NCBI GenBank assembly: GCA_963677345.2
Contig: CAXXLC010000023.1
Location: 1-64,000 of the forward strand
Direction: 5' to 3'
From: Saccharicrinis sp963677345
Lineage (GTDB): Bacteria > Bacteroidota > Bacteroidia > Bacteroidales > Marinilabiliaceae
Length of the DNA stretch: 64,000 nucleotides
The notes under the pieces were generated by a model. That model was given only the letters and a program-made list of their open reading frames with translations. It was not told the DNA's origin and did not search any database. This document shows positions 53,721 through 62,848 of the stretch, piece after piece. Made by a program: the position numbers and the translations under genes. Within the stretch, counting starts at the first letter, position 1. Every line of letters starts with the position of its first letter.

Positions 53721-54550
53721 GAGTCGGAGCTGAGTCATAGCAAATCCGGAGCTGACTCACAAACACTTGCTCCGGCAACAACGATAACTTGCAATTTTAC
53801 CCGCCATGAATTTGTTTTTTTTACCTCCTCAAACCACGAGCCATTATGTTAATATGAAAACAGTAACAGCAGAGTCGGTTGTAGATGTTAGTTCCTAGTT
53901 AAAAGTCAAAAGTTAAAAGTCTTGGTTTCCTGCTACACATATTCTTATAATTGGTACTATTACTAGCTCTTAGTTTTTAGTTCTTAGCTCCTAGGCATTA
54001 GGCCATAGTATTTCAGGTTGCAACATTTGCGCAGCAAATATTAATTCGTGATAATTAGCTGTAATTAACAATGTAACTTGACATTATATGGTATTGTTGA
54101 ACTCCTTCGTCGTTTCATTTTAATTCGCATTTATAAAGAATTCGTGATAATCAGCGAAAATTAGATGACTGTAAAATCATTGAGAAGCAATACTAATTCG
54201 TGAAATTAGCGAAATTAGTGGATCAACCCATTGCGAAGCAATAAATAATCTAATAACAGATGCTGGTACGAGATTGTAACTCGTACCTTTTCATTTACCC
54301 TGTATTCACTTATTTACTGCAGTCTTCAGTTGGCATCTTTTTAACTCAGTTAGTAAAAGAAAATACCAAGCTGTAAATCAGCTTCTCCCCTTTGGGGAGA
54401 ATGAGAGGGGCTTTTAATCCTCCCCCAATCGGGGGAGTTAGAGGGGGCTTCTTTCAGGCCGGGAGGCCTTGATTTATAAGACATAGCGAGACGCTATACC
54501 TAACAAAGAGAGCTGCCTGCTGACAATAAAGTATTTTCATGGTAAATACA

Positions 54551-54611
54551 CGTCCTGAAAGGACAACTCAAAAATGCTTGTTTGAATACATTGAGCTGTC
54601 CTTTCAGGACG
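54551..54611. repeat. Perfect 15-bp inverted repeat
   Basis: CGTCCTGAAAGGACA (54551-54565) and TGTCCTTTCAGGACG (54597-54611) with inner partial pairing CAACTCA / TTGAGCTG form a long hairpin in gene-free DNA between 54520 and 54930. Confidence 0.5.
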
Positions 54612-54933
54612 CAGATTAACACGACGTATTATTATTCCCAAGGCGTTGCCATGGGCTGAATTGAGCTGGGCTTACAGCCCGGGATTTTACAGCCCCCTAT
54701 AACTCCCTCGAATGGGGAAGGACGGATTTACAGCTCCGGAATATTGTCTTAGTGTAAACGAAGAAACCTCTGGGTTGTTGGGATATATAGATTAAGGATG
54801 AATTAGCTGGCGAGTTGTTAAGTCGTCTAATTGTTGAGTTGATGAGTGATTATGCCATAGTATTGCAGATTGCAATATTTGCGCAGCAAATACCAATTCG
54901 TGATAATTAGCTGTAATTCGTTACAACCACCCA

Positions 54934-55370
54934 TTACTCATAATAAGTTTGTATTTTTTTGCATTCGTAATTTCGTTCCTCAATTCGACTTCGACTCCAT
55001 GCATAAGCATGATCAGGATCAACACCCAAACGAATCAGGCTTTTCCTTTTACGTTCAGGTTAATTTATTCACTAAGTTTTATTATTAATGGTGTTGATAA
55101 TTTCCGCTACACGCTACGCTTCAATTCTGTCCGTCAGTACCGGAATCGAAGATCAGCGAATGCTAATTTGCCGTGTGCCATCGCTAAAGCTATAGCGACA
55201 TGCGATTTGACTTCCTTCACTGCTGCTGTCACCAGCAACCACTGCATTTTTCCATTCGTAAAAAGCGTCACTTGCTAATGGTTCGAAGCGTTACCTCCGT
55301 CCACTCGGGACTTGCACCCTATGGATAAAATTTCCCCACACCCGATGTTTATTGTAAAAGATTTGTATTT
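54934..55370 (-). mobile_element. Group II intron remnant
   Basis: On the minus strand the right part (about 55370-55240) carries group II intron-like RNA sequence, GGGTGCAAGTCCCGAGTGG, GGAGGTAACGCTTCGAACC and ATTAGCAAGTGACGC. The left part encodes the end of an intron reverse transcriptase/maturase: RKRKSLIRLGVDPDHAYAWS and RSR, then a short tail to TAA at 54936-54934. The main RT region is missing. It adjoins the cassette site at 55430. Confidence 0.6.
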
Positions 55371-55429
55371 TTAAACTTTTTCAAGAACTTCCGGTGTAGG
55401 TGCACCGCTGCTCATGTAGGGCACACACA

Positions 55430-55551
55430 GCACATTAATTTAAGGGCTGGTCGGTAGTAATTTGGAGTTCTGCATCCCGTATTAGCTTTAGTTTAGGCAG
55501 AAAGGAATGAAACTCGCAATCAGCCCCGTAAATTAATGTGTAACGTTGCCG
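55430..55551 (+). other. attC-like site at the edge of the second array
   Basis: GCACATTAATTTAAGGGCTG (55430-55449) pairs with CAGCCCCGTAAATTAATGTG (55521-55540), then TAACG|TTGCC. The inner words GGGCTGATTGCGAG and AACTCCAAATTACTACCGAC (minus strand) recall the arms of the long sites at 9.5 and 12.3 kb. The R'' core is degenerate. Confidence 0.45.
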
Positions 55552-55630
55552 TTCATTGAAACCTCTGCAGTACAATATGATAAATTAAATAGAATTGTAT
55601 ATTTGTAAGTGACGAATATATGATATAAAA

Positions 55631-56503
55631 ATGACAAGTAAATCACAGATAGAAGTTGAAAACAAGCTCATCTCCATAGTTAAACAGGATGAACAAGACT
55701 ATATTAGTCTGACTGACATGGTAAGAGACGAATAAGGTTCAGACCATATTCGGAATTGGATGAGGAATCGTAACACTGTTGAATTTATCGGCCTCTGGGA
55801 GACTTTAAATAATCCAAATTTTAAACATGTCGAATTCGACACCTTTAGAAAACAAGCAGGATTAAATAGTTTTAACTTAACTCCTAAAAAATGGATTGAG
55901 GCAACAAATGCTATAGGAATAATTTCTAAGTCTGATCGATATGGAGGAACTTATGCACATAAAGATTTAGCCTTTGAGTTTGGTTCTTGGATTAGTCCAA
56001 TGTTTAAGCTTTTATTGATTAAGGAATACCAGAGATTAAAAGAAATTGAAAGCAATCAATATAATTTAGAATGGAATGTAAAACGGATTTTATCCAAAAC
56101 TAATTATCAAATTCATACAGAAGCTGTTAAAGACTGTATAATTCCTGAAAAAAATTATGAAAAAGATAAAGAGTGGTTGGTTTATGCAGAAGAAGCAGAT
56201 TTATTAAATGTAGTATTATTCAATTGTGCAGCAAAAGATTGGAGAGACTCAAATCCGGACAAAGCAAAGAAAGGTTTAAATATTAGAGATTTCGCAAGTA
56301 TAAATGAATTGGTAGTTCTTGCAAATCTTGAAAATATAAATTCTATTCTCATTCGAAATAAAATTGATAAGGTGGAACGATTTCATCAATTAAAAGAAAT
56401 TGTGCAGATTCAATTAAAGTCACTTGATGAACATGATTTTATGAAAGCATTGAAAAAAGTGTCTGAGGATATTTACATAAACAATAAGAATAGGCTAAAA
56501 TAA
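55631..56503 (+). pseudogene. KilA-N-like phage-type protein with one nonsense codon
   Basis: Full frame of 290 codons from ATG 55631 (MTSKSQIEVENKLISIVKQD...YISLTDM) with a single in-frame TAA at 55733-55735; it continues as GSDHIRNWMRNRNTVEFIGL and WE. The N-terminal part is a KilA-N DNA-binding domain; the rest (about 120-290) is a charged helical region, including LNIRDFASINELVVLANLEN. An ATG at 55760 could still give a shortened 247-aa product lacking the first strands. Lies in a cassette that closes with an attC-like core. Confidence 0.75.
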
Positions 56504-56514
56504 ACAACGAAACA

Positions 56515-56579
56515 GCACAACACTTAGCCTCTAATGTAGGATTGCTTGCATACCCTACAGATTGGAGGGTTTGTTGAAC
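56515..56579 (+). other. attC-like core of the KilA-N cassette plus IS91-like right-end hairpin
   Basis: GCACAAC core directly followed by ACTTAGCCTC and the hairpin also seen at 8.3 and 10.9 kb, ending GGGTTTG|TTGAAC. The IS91-like element sits at the core, as in the first array. Confidence 0.5.
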
Positions 56580-56584
56580 TAAAC

Positions 56585-57007
56585 AATATTCCAGCAACTA
56601 ATCTGTAAGGTGTTAATATTGTCATTTTTACTTATAGTACCCAAATATTCCACTACCGAATGGGGCGATCCAAAGGCTTGTTTGGCATACACAACCCAGG
56701 ATTCCGGAATTAAATTGCGAGGCACAAACTTGTGTATTTTACCCTGCTGCTTCAACTTACGTATCTTTTTAGCAAAAATGGCACTAAACTTATTCGACAT
56801 TTGTTTTACATCAAACAAAAATTCGCCGTTTTGTTTGGTTGTTTTCCATTGGCCATTTTTATCCATACCACCTGCCGGAATAATATTATTAGTAAGTCCA
56901 CTTAATTTTAAAAGATCCGGTAAAAAGCGTCTGATTATACTCCCAATATCCAAACCCATCTCTAACAAATGAGTGGCATAACTATGTCTGAGCGTATGAA
57001 TACACAC
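56585..57007 (-). pseudogene. IS91-like transposase remnant (copy C)
   Basis: Starts in the recombinase C-terminus (CIHTLRHSYATHLLEMGLD) and passes into Y2 transposase sequence (PAGGMDKNGQWKTTKQNG, WVVYAKQAFGSPHSVVEYL), then a deletion joins it to the right end. Catalytic half missing. Confidence 0.75.
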
Positions 57008-57375
57008 ATTTCCTGTTGCGAGAAAACCACAGGTGAGGCTTTACTTCCTTTAATAGAAGGAAAAGCCAGGTACAGCTCCTGATTTTTAAACATAGTAAAC
57101 AAAGTTCTTAAACCATAAACAAGATGTTCAAACGAACTTCTACTGGGTTTTTCATTAAGTTGAATTTCAAACAAATATTCTTCCATCTGGTCAATGGAAA
57201 GTTCCAAAGGCGAGCACTTAAAATGCAAAACCATCATAGAAATCTGCATCAGGTAATTCCGTGTGCTAGATTCCGATTTACCGGCAATGGTATACTTTCG
57301 AAGAAATTGCTCACTAATGATTTTGAATTCAGGAACGGCATTACAAGCCTGTTGAAGGTAAGATTCTCTACTCAT
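56962..57375 (-). pseudogene. IS91-associated tyrosine recombinase, N-terminal remnant (copy C)
   Basis: 137 codons from ATG 57375: MSRESYLQQACNAVPEFKII, then the SAM-like core-binding domain, up to QQEMCVFIRSDIVMPLIC where the frame leaves the gene. This copy keeps the 5' end that copy B lost. Catalytic residues absent. Confidence 0.75.
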
Positions 57376-57465
57376 TATCTTTATATTTAAATTAATAATG
57401 GTAGAAGATGTAAATTTCTTACGAATTTTATTAGTTTTAGCCTAAGCTCCTGCTTTGCGGGTTTA

Positions 57466-57585
57466 GTTCAACACTTAGAATATAATTAACCATGAGCATC
57501 CGAAGAAATATACCTACTATGATGAAGGTGATTAAATATATTTTAATGATAAGCATAACTTAAAAGGTCATTAAGAACGTTGTTT
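57466..57585 (+). other. Distal part of the KilA-N cassette site
   Basis: From GTTCAAC to AAGAACG|TTGTTTCG. Removing the IS91-like element would join it to the KilA-N cassette core; TGTTTCGTTG here pairs with CAACGAAACA just before that core. Confidence 0.4.
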
Positions 57586-58054
57586 CGTTGTTGTACGGAA
57601 CCGGGAGAAACAAACCTACACTATGGGGATTGACATGGAAATCCTTAGTGTTTTAGTTTTTGGAAGCAGCATTGTAAGAGCAAAAATATCAAGATTTGGT
57701 TATAAATCATTAAAAAACAAGGGCTACTCCGCTTCAATGTATTAATTGACAATTGATTTTACTCTGTTTTGTTGCCAACAAAACATACCTTTCCCATTAT
57801 ACCTTTATGTATTGCAAACCTGCGCAGGAATTCATAAAACTACAAAAACATTACTCCAACCTTAGAGTTTTTATAGTTGAGCCATGAAAAGTATAGGTTA
57901 TCTTCATCAACACCTTTAATACGATGATTACTAATGGCTACCCGAATTGAAAAAACTTTCTCGTGCTCGTTGTATTTAAAATACAGTATTTTTAGTATAC
58001 CATCCAAACAATTATTATTAACAAACGTCAATTTTCTGCCAACCTAAGTTCTAA

Positions 58055-58117
58055 CCTGAACTATTCATAAATTATTCTACTGCAAGTCTCAAAACGAAAA
58101 TTCATGAATACATCAGG
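58055..58117 (-). repeat. MITE-like element, copy 2
   Basis: 63 bp with ends CCTGAACTATTCATAAAT and ATTCATGAATACATCAGG, inverted relative to 41704-41876 and lacking its central 100 bp. Confidence 0.55.
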
Positions 58118-58185
58118 CTAGATAAAATTCTGGATTCAGGTAATTATTTAGGCATTGTCATAAATAAAACGTTCCTTTGTTTTAT

Positions 58186-58947
58186 ATGGAAGCATTATTA
58201 AATCCTTTACATACAGACTGGACTACCTGGTGGTTAACAATTCTCTGCGCCCTTGTTGCCGGATTAAGTAAAAGTGGCTTGAAAGGTTTTGCCATGATTA
58301 ACATTCCTATACTCGCTTATTTATATGGAGGAATGGCTTCCGTTGGAATCCTCTTACCCTTTTTAATATTTGGGGATATCTTTGCTGTTATTTATTACCG
58401 GAGAAGTGCTGAATGGAAATACATTAAAAAACTTCTCCCCTATGCAATTATCGGAATAACAACTGCTGTATTTGTTGGTAAATATGTAAACGATGATCAA
58501 TTTAGAACCACCATTGCTATAGCAATATTAATATGCCTGGCAATACTTATATACAGAGACTTAATGGGAAGATCAATAGATATTACTGATAAAAAATGGT
58601 TCTCTTCATCCTTAGGTCTCTTTGGTGGATTTGCTACTATGATTGGAAATGCAGCCGGACCAATATTTAATTTATACCTGATGAGTATGCGCTTACCTAA
58701 AGAAACCTTTATAGGTACCGGTGCTTATTTTTATTTACTACTAAACGTTCTAAAAACTCCTATTCATATATTCTATTGGAAATCTATAACACTCGAAACC
58801 TTTCAATTAAATTTAGTCTGCTTACCTGTTTTAATAATAGGCGCATTTATTGGCAAATGGATTGTAAAATTAATTCCAGAAAAAGCTTACAGGATATTTG
58901 TTATGGGCGTAATTACTATTTCTGCAATCATGCTCCTGTTCAAGTAA
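58186..58947 (+). CDS. TauE/SafE family permease
   Basis: 253 aa from ATG 58186. About eight transmembrane helices in two similar halves; family strings GLSKSGLKGFAMINIPILAY at the start and MIGNAAGPIFNLYLMSMRLP in the middle. Exports or imports sulphur-containing or carboxylate anions; substrate unknown. Divergence from the polyamine cluster is by a convergent gap of 115 bp. Confidence 0.9.
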   Translation: MEALLNPLHTDWTTWWLTILCALVAGLSKSGLKGFAMINIPILAYLYGGMASVGILLPFLIFGDIFAVIYYRRSAEWKYIKKLLPYAIIGITTAVFVGKYVNDDQFRTTIAIAILICLAILIYRDLMGRSIDITDKKWFSSSLGLFGGFATMIGNAAGPIFNLYLMSMRLPKETFIGTGAYFYLLLNVLKTPIHIFYWKSITLETFQLNLVCLPVLIIGAFIGKWIVKLIPEKAYRIFVMGVITISAIMLLFK

Positions 58948-59062
58948 ATTCCTGTATTTCAACCCAATATCCAACACACTCTTTAAGATGAGAAAATTAT
59001 TTCTTGTTCACCATTTACATTTTCTTATTAAACAACTACTTTTGCAGCCAATTAAGTAATAA

Positions 59063-59428
59063 TTATTCTGTTTTTATAAAAGCAGGTTCGCAACATAGGA
59101 TATTGTGATCCCAGTTAACTTCATACTTTAATTCTTCAGACAATTTCTTAAATATTTTAGCTTTTTCAAAATTACAGCTCGATAATTCTATGTAGGTGAA
59201 ACCACTATCTGTAAATGAATGTAATGCCAGGTGTGATTCTGCCAACAACCAAAAAGCTGTATATCCATTTACAGGAAATTTATATGATGAACAGTTTAAT
59301 ATTTTAAACGCTGCATTTTGTAAAATCCGTTTAAATAAATTATCCAGTTCTTCCTCATCAACTAAATTGATCCATCCTTTTAAATTATATATTTTCGGAG
59401 ACAATTGTTTATGTTCTAATTTAACCAT
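59063..59428 (-). CDS. speD: S-adenosylmethionine decarboxylase (SpeD/SpeH type)
   Basis: 121 aa, size of the bacterial class 1B proenzyme. Self-cleavage between Glu and Ser in AESHLALHSFTDSGF would create the pyruvoyl group; His of the motif and a downstream Cys (ELSSCNF) are kept, though the usual TWPE is changed to SFTD. Makes decarboxylated AdoMet, the aminopropyl donor. 24 bp downstream of the spermidine-synthase gene, so the two form one unit. Confidence 0.88.
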   Translation of the reverse strand: MVKLEHKQLSPKIYNLKGWINLVDEEELDNLFKRILQNAAFKILNCSSYKFPVNGYTAFWLLAESHLALHSFTDSGFTYIELSSCNFEKAKIFKKLSEELKYEVNWDHNILCCEPAFIKTE

Positions 59429-59452
59429 AGTTTAATACTTTATTGTACTAAG

Positions 59453-61006
59453 CTAGTACAGATCCCAATTTCCTTTTAAATAATATTTGTAGAGAACCGG
59501 ATCATGAATTTTATTGATTTTTACAGAGTCACTCTGTCCAGGATATACATCTTTACCAAATGAAGTAATTAATTGCATAGCTTCGTTTGTTAACCATTTA
59601 GTCTGAATATTTTCAAAATGCAAACTCTGTAAAGCTTTCTTCAATGGATAATCATCTGTTTGCTTAATTCCTAAACTCCAGCCCCATTCACCCAAAGTAA
59701 TTACCTGGTTATGCAATGGTACTGTTACAAACCCGGCACTTTCCATAGTTTTAACAATACATTTAAATGCTTTTGTTGCAAAATAAGGGCTACCTGCCTG
59801 GGTAATAATCACACCACCTGGTCTAAGATGTTTATATGCAATTTTATAAAACTCCTCAGAATACAATCTCCCCAACTCTACGGTTCGAGGATCTGGCAAG
59901 TCAACAATAATTACATCATAAAAAGAATTATTTCCACTTACATAAGTAAAACCATCCTGATTTAACACATTTACTTTAGGATCATTTAAGGAACCTTTAT
60001 TTAATTTTGTTAATAATGGATATTCCCTTCCTAGTTTTGTCATAGCAGGATCCAGATCAACCAATGTAATATGTTTTACTGCTTCATATTTTAATATCTC
60101 GCGAACTGCACAACCATCACCACCTCCCAAAACTAAAACTTCTTGCGGATTTGGATGAAGCGACAGTACAGGATGAACTAAAGGCTCATGATACATCATT
60201 TCATCCATGGTACATAATTGCTGATTTCCATTTAAATACAACCAAAAATCATTCTTCCACTGAGTAATAACAATGCGTTGATATTTGGTTTGCTCAGCAT
60301 AAATAACTTTATCCTTATATTTTTGTTGCTCTCCAAAAGTAATAATAGGTTCGGCCAGAAAAACTCCTCCTATTAATACCATCATAATCGCCACAACAGA
60401 AATATTAAAAGGAATTTTATAGGATTCATTAATAAACCTCTTCAAGAAAACATAAACACCTATAGCAACACTAAAATTTACAACTCCGAGAACAAAAGGA
60501 GTATAATTTAAACCTAAGAAAGGTATACCAACAAATGCAAAGAAAATCCCACCTAACAGACTACCATAATAATCATTTTCAAGCACCTTAGAAATATTAA
60601 CCCTCAAATCCTCATACTGATCGTTTATCCGGGTAACCAAAGGAATTTCCATTCCAATAAGCATTCCTATTAAAATACTACAAGCATAAATAATTACCGC
60701 CAGGGAGGCTGTATATGCCGAGGCCGTATAAACAACTAATGGCACAAAAGAAACAACTATGGAAAGTATAAACTCAAGTATCAGAAATTTTTCGGTCAGA
60801 TTATTTACAAACGACTTACTTATTCTACTTCCCAATCCCATTGAAAACATCATTGTAGAAACAATCAATGCCCATTGAATAGTAGAATCTCCTAAAAAAT
60901 AAGTAGCTAAAGTAGAAAGTAAATATTCAGCAACTATACCACTAAATCCAGTTGCAAAGATTGCTGCCATTAAAATAGCAGAATACTTATTTTTAATCTT
61001 AAACAT
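59453..61006 (-). CDS. speE: Membrane-fused spermidine synthase (polyamine aminopropyltransferase)
   Basis: 517 aa. The N-terminal about 215 residues hold seven hydrophobic helices (an MFS-like half); the C-terminal domain (about 230-515) is a spermidine synthase: YQRIVITQWKNDFWLYLNGN, VLVLGGGDGCAVREILK, TLVDLDP, and DVIIVDLPDPR with the catalytic Asp region. It transfers aminopropyl from decarboxylated AdoMet to a diamine, here at the membrane. Together with SpeD and the DUF350/PspA genes it suggests polyamine modification or transport at the membrane. Confidence 0.92.
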   Translation of the reverse strand: MFKIKNKYSAILMAAIFATGFSGIVAEYLLSTLATYFLGDSTIQWALIVSTMMFSMGLGSRISKSFVNNLTEKFLILEFILSIVVSFVPLVVYTASAYTASLAVIIYACSILIGMLIGMEIPLVTRINDQYEDLRVNISKVLENDYYGSLLGGIFFAFVGIPFLGLNYTPFVLGVVNFSVAIGVYVFLKRFINESYKIPFNISVVAIMMVLIGGVFLAEPIITFGEQQKYKDKVIYAEQTKYQRIVITQWKNDFWLYLNGNQQLCTMDEMMYHEPLVHPVLSLHPNPQEVLVLGGGDGCAVREILKYEAVKHITLVDLDPAMTKLGREYPLLTKLNKGSLNDPKVNVLNQDGFTYVSGNNSFYDVIIVDLPDPRTVELGRLYSEEFYKIAYKHLRPGGVIITQAGSPYFATKAFKCIVKTMESAGFVTVPLHNQVITLGEWGWSLGIKQTDDYPLKKALQSLHFENIQTKWLTNEAMQLITSFGKDVYPGQSDSVKINKIHDPVLYKYYLKGNWDLY

Positions 61007-61060
61007 TAAAATAATGATATTATTAAACAGTGTCAGAAATCGACAACCTTAAAGGAATAT

Positions 61061-61102
61061 AAAAACAAAAGTATCAGATTTAAACCTGATACTTTTGTTT
61101 TT
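61061..61102 (-). terminator. Strong terminator between the DUF350 gene and speE
   Basis: Perfect 17-bp stem AAAAACAAAAGTATCAG / CTGATACTTTTGTTTTT with an 8-nt loop. It would separate PspA-DUF350 from speE-speD unless read through. Confidence 0.8.
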
Positions 61103-61111
61103 ACTAATATT

Positions 61112-61999
61112 TTATAAACACCAGGTAATTAAAACAGAACCTCCTATATAGGCAAAGGCCTCGATAATAGCAGCTCCAACATTTGGATGTTCTTGATTTA
61201 TAATTTCGTCTGTTAACCGTTGTCCTGGCAGAAGAATTTTATCAGTTAAAAACCTCATTACCGGTAATAAGATAATTCCAATCAAAAGCTCAAATCCAGC
61301 TTCTGAAAATGTAACACCCCACCCTTCAAAATCTCCAGAAATGCCATAACGAATTAAATTAGCTATAGCAATCAGTGCACCAGCAAAACCCACACCTACA
61401 GCCACATTATCTTTTTCTATATGTTCATGAACATCATAAGGTGTAATCAACTGGTAAATAGCAGCAGCTATAACAATAGCAATTTGCCCTGCAGCCCAAA
61501 AAACTGTTGCGGTTAAAAATCCATGTCCCCATCCCCCAACTTCAGACTCTCCACTTACTGCACCAAAAATTATCAACCCAGAGGCTATAGATACAGCACC
61601 TTCAATTACTCCTGTACCTGAATTTCTATCCTCCACGATTTCTTTTTTTACAGAAAACTTACTTAGAATAATTTTATCATTTAGCCAAATAGATAAGTTT
61701 AATAGCACTATAGCTAAACCTCCATAAGCTAAAATATCAATTAAATCATTAACTAATCCCCTGGTAGGACCAACAATAGCACTTCCAACAGCCAAAAGTA
61801 AACCAATAAAATAACCAGTATGTGCAAAAGCAAATGCCAGGTTATCTTTTTCAACCAACTCATCTTTTATATTAAAATCTTTGTTCACCAGTTGATAAAC
61901 TAATTTACCAAGAGAGAAGATCACAAAACCAGCTGCAATGTATGCTATCGCATCATATAATATCGTTGAAATATCTGAAAAATTCATAGTTATATACAT
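61112..61999 (-). CDS. DUF350 (UPF0719/YjfL-like) integral membrane protein
   Basis: 295 aa (or 291 from ATG 61987). About eight transmembrane helices in two DUF350 repeats; repeated pattern KDNLAFAFAHTGYFIGLLLA and KDNVAVGVGFAGALIAIANL, each with the helix-start Asp-Asn. Resembles YjfL. Function unknown; typically next to PspA and DUF4178 genes. 12 bp after the Ser-rich protein gene. Confidence 0.88.
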   Translation of the reverse strand: MYITMNFSDISTILYDAIAYIAAGFVIFSLGKLVYQLVNKDFNIKDELVEKDNLAFAFAHTGYFIGLLLAVGSAIVGPTRGLVNDLIDILAYGGLAIVLLNLSIWLNDKIILSKFSVKKEIVEDRNSGTGVIEGAVSIASGLIIFGAVSGESEVGGWGHGFLTATVFWAAGQIAIVIAAAIYQLITPYDVHEHIEKDNVAVGVGFAGALIAIANLIRYGISGDFEGWGVTFSEAGFELLIGIILLPVMRFLTDKILLPGQRLTDEIINQEHPNVGAAIIEAFAYIGGSVLITWCL

Positions 62000-62011
62000 T
62001 AAGAGTTTAGA

Positions 62012-62827
62012 CTATTTACCAAAACCTCCACTACGGCTTCTCGAAGAAGAACTACTATAGCGAGATGAACTCCTTGATTTTTGCGAATAGCTTGAGCTTG
62101 AGGAATAGCTGCGTGATGAACCTGCAGAACTAGATCTGGACACCTGACTGCGTACCTGACTTTTAAAGTTAGATGGTTTTGAAGCCCAGGTTGTCGATTT
62201 ACCTGTGGATGAAGAAGTATAAGAACCTGTTCCATATACTGTTCTTCCGGAAGGACCATAATATGGTCGACTTCCATAATACCCCCCTCTATAATAATCA
62301 TCCCAATAGGAACGACGTACCGGATAAGTCATCATATTAAACATTGATGACATAAAAGCATATTGTCCATAAAACTCCCAAAACGAAGTTCCATTTCTTT
62401 GTGTCCAGTGACCATACTTTTCGTTACCAATATAATGATTATAACCTGCAGGACTGGCTACCTTAGATAATTTACCATCCTTTTTAGATGCTATCTCCAT
62501 GCCCATATTGTTGATATTATCAGCAAAAAAAGATTCACTTACTTTTTGCCAGTCAGTTTCCTGCGATAAAACGGTATCCGGTTTTTCAATTAAAACCTGA
62601 TACTGGTGATAATAACCATTACTTCTGGAATCCATATCTAATAAGATAATAGAAAAGTTCTGTTCATTTGACAAAGATCTGACCAGAATATCTACCGGTG
62701 ATTTTTCCCAACTACTTACTCTGGAATCAGAATAGTAGCTTCTGTTTGATCTACAGGTGCTACAAGTTTTCAACATAAAAAAACCAATAACAACTGCTAT
62801 AATAATTTTTGCTAATTTATTATCCAT
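62012..62827 (-). CDS. Membrane-anchored Ser/Tyr-rich protein, DUF4247/YjfM position
   Basis: 271 aa. One N-terminal helix (about 7-22; IIIAVVIGFFMLKTC) with CSTC next to it, an about 120-residue soluble domain, then a Gly/Tyr segment (YYRGGYYGSRPYYG) and a long Ser/Arg-rich tail ending SRSGGFGK. Related genes in such clusters are DUF4247 or DUF1190 proteins; the identity here is inferred from position and shape only. Confidence 0.7.
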   Translation of the reverse strand: MDNKLAKIIIAVVIGFFMLKTCSTCRSNRSYYSDSRVSSWEKSPVDILVRSLSNEQNFSIILLDMDSRSNGYYHQYQVLIEKPDTVLSQETDWQKVSESFFADNINNMGMEIASKKDGKLSKVASPAGYNHYIGNEKYGHWTQRNGTSFWEFYGQYAFMSSMFNMMTYPVRRSYWDDYYRGGYYGSRPYYGPSGRTVYGTGSYTSSSTGKSTTWASKPSNFKSQVRSQVSRSSSAGSSRSYSSSSSYSQKSRSSSRYSSSSSRSRSGGFGK

Positions 62828-62848
62828 ACATTAGGTATTGTTAGGCAA

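Larger units (their letters stand above)
53105..54516 (-). repeat. Large dispersed repeat block, copy 2 (inverted relative to 13.8-15.0 kb)
   Basis: Same sub-blocks in reverse order: 53105-53225, 53840-53985, 53995-54045, 54372-54516 (ending ATAGCGAGACGCTAT and CTAACAAAGAG). It also holds the diverged 'GCGAAG' element and tracts of GTGATAATTAGC words. No gene. Right edge faces the second cassette region as copy 1's left edge faces the first. Confidence 0.7.
56522..57472 (-). mobile_element. IS91-like element C, internally deleted
   Basis: Same ends as copy B (GTTGAACTAAACCCGC and the GGCTAAGTG hairpin end), opposite orientation. It has the same recombinase-transposase deletion junctions as copy B and shares the further 3' deletion with remnant A. 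Confidence 0.75.
55430..57585 (+). mobile_element. Second integron-like cassette fragment (plus strand)
   Basis: Site, KilA-N cassette (55546-56573), IS91-like insertion at the core, distal site. Opposite strand to the first array and without a recombinase gene. The following 57600-58050 hold no supported gene. Confidence 0.45.

Noticed and set aside
54870..55278. Plus-strand open frames of 72 and 109 codons
   Set aside because: They run antisense to the intron remnant and have no family features.
54934..55370. Retron or diversity-generating retroelement
   Set aside because: Only the maturase C-terminal end and intron RNA-like sequence are present; no msr/msd, template or variable repeats.
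57623..57745. Small ORF of 40 codons
   Set aside because: Starts with ATG and has a hydrophobic stretch, but no promoter, homology or coding signal could be argued.
57840..58031. Minus-strand ORF of 63 codons
   Set aside because: No ATG (begins at TTG just after an in-frame stop) and no family; weak support.
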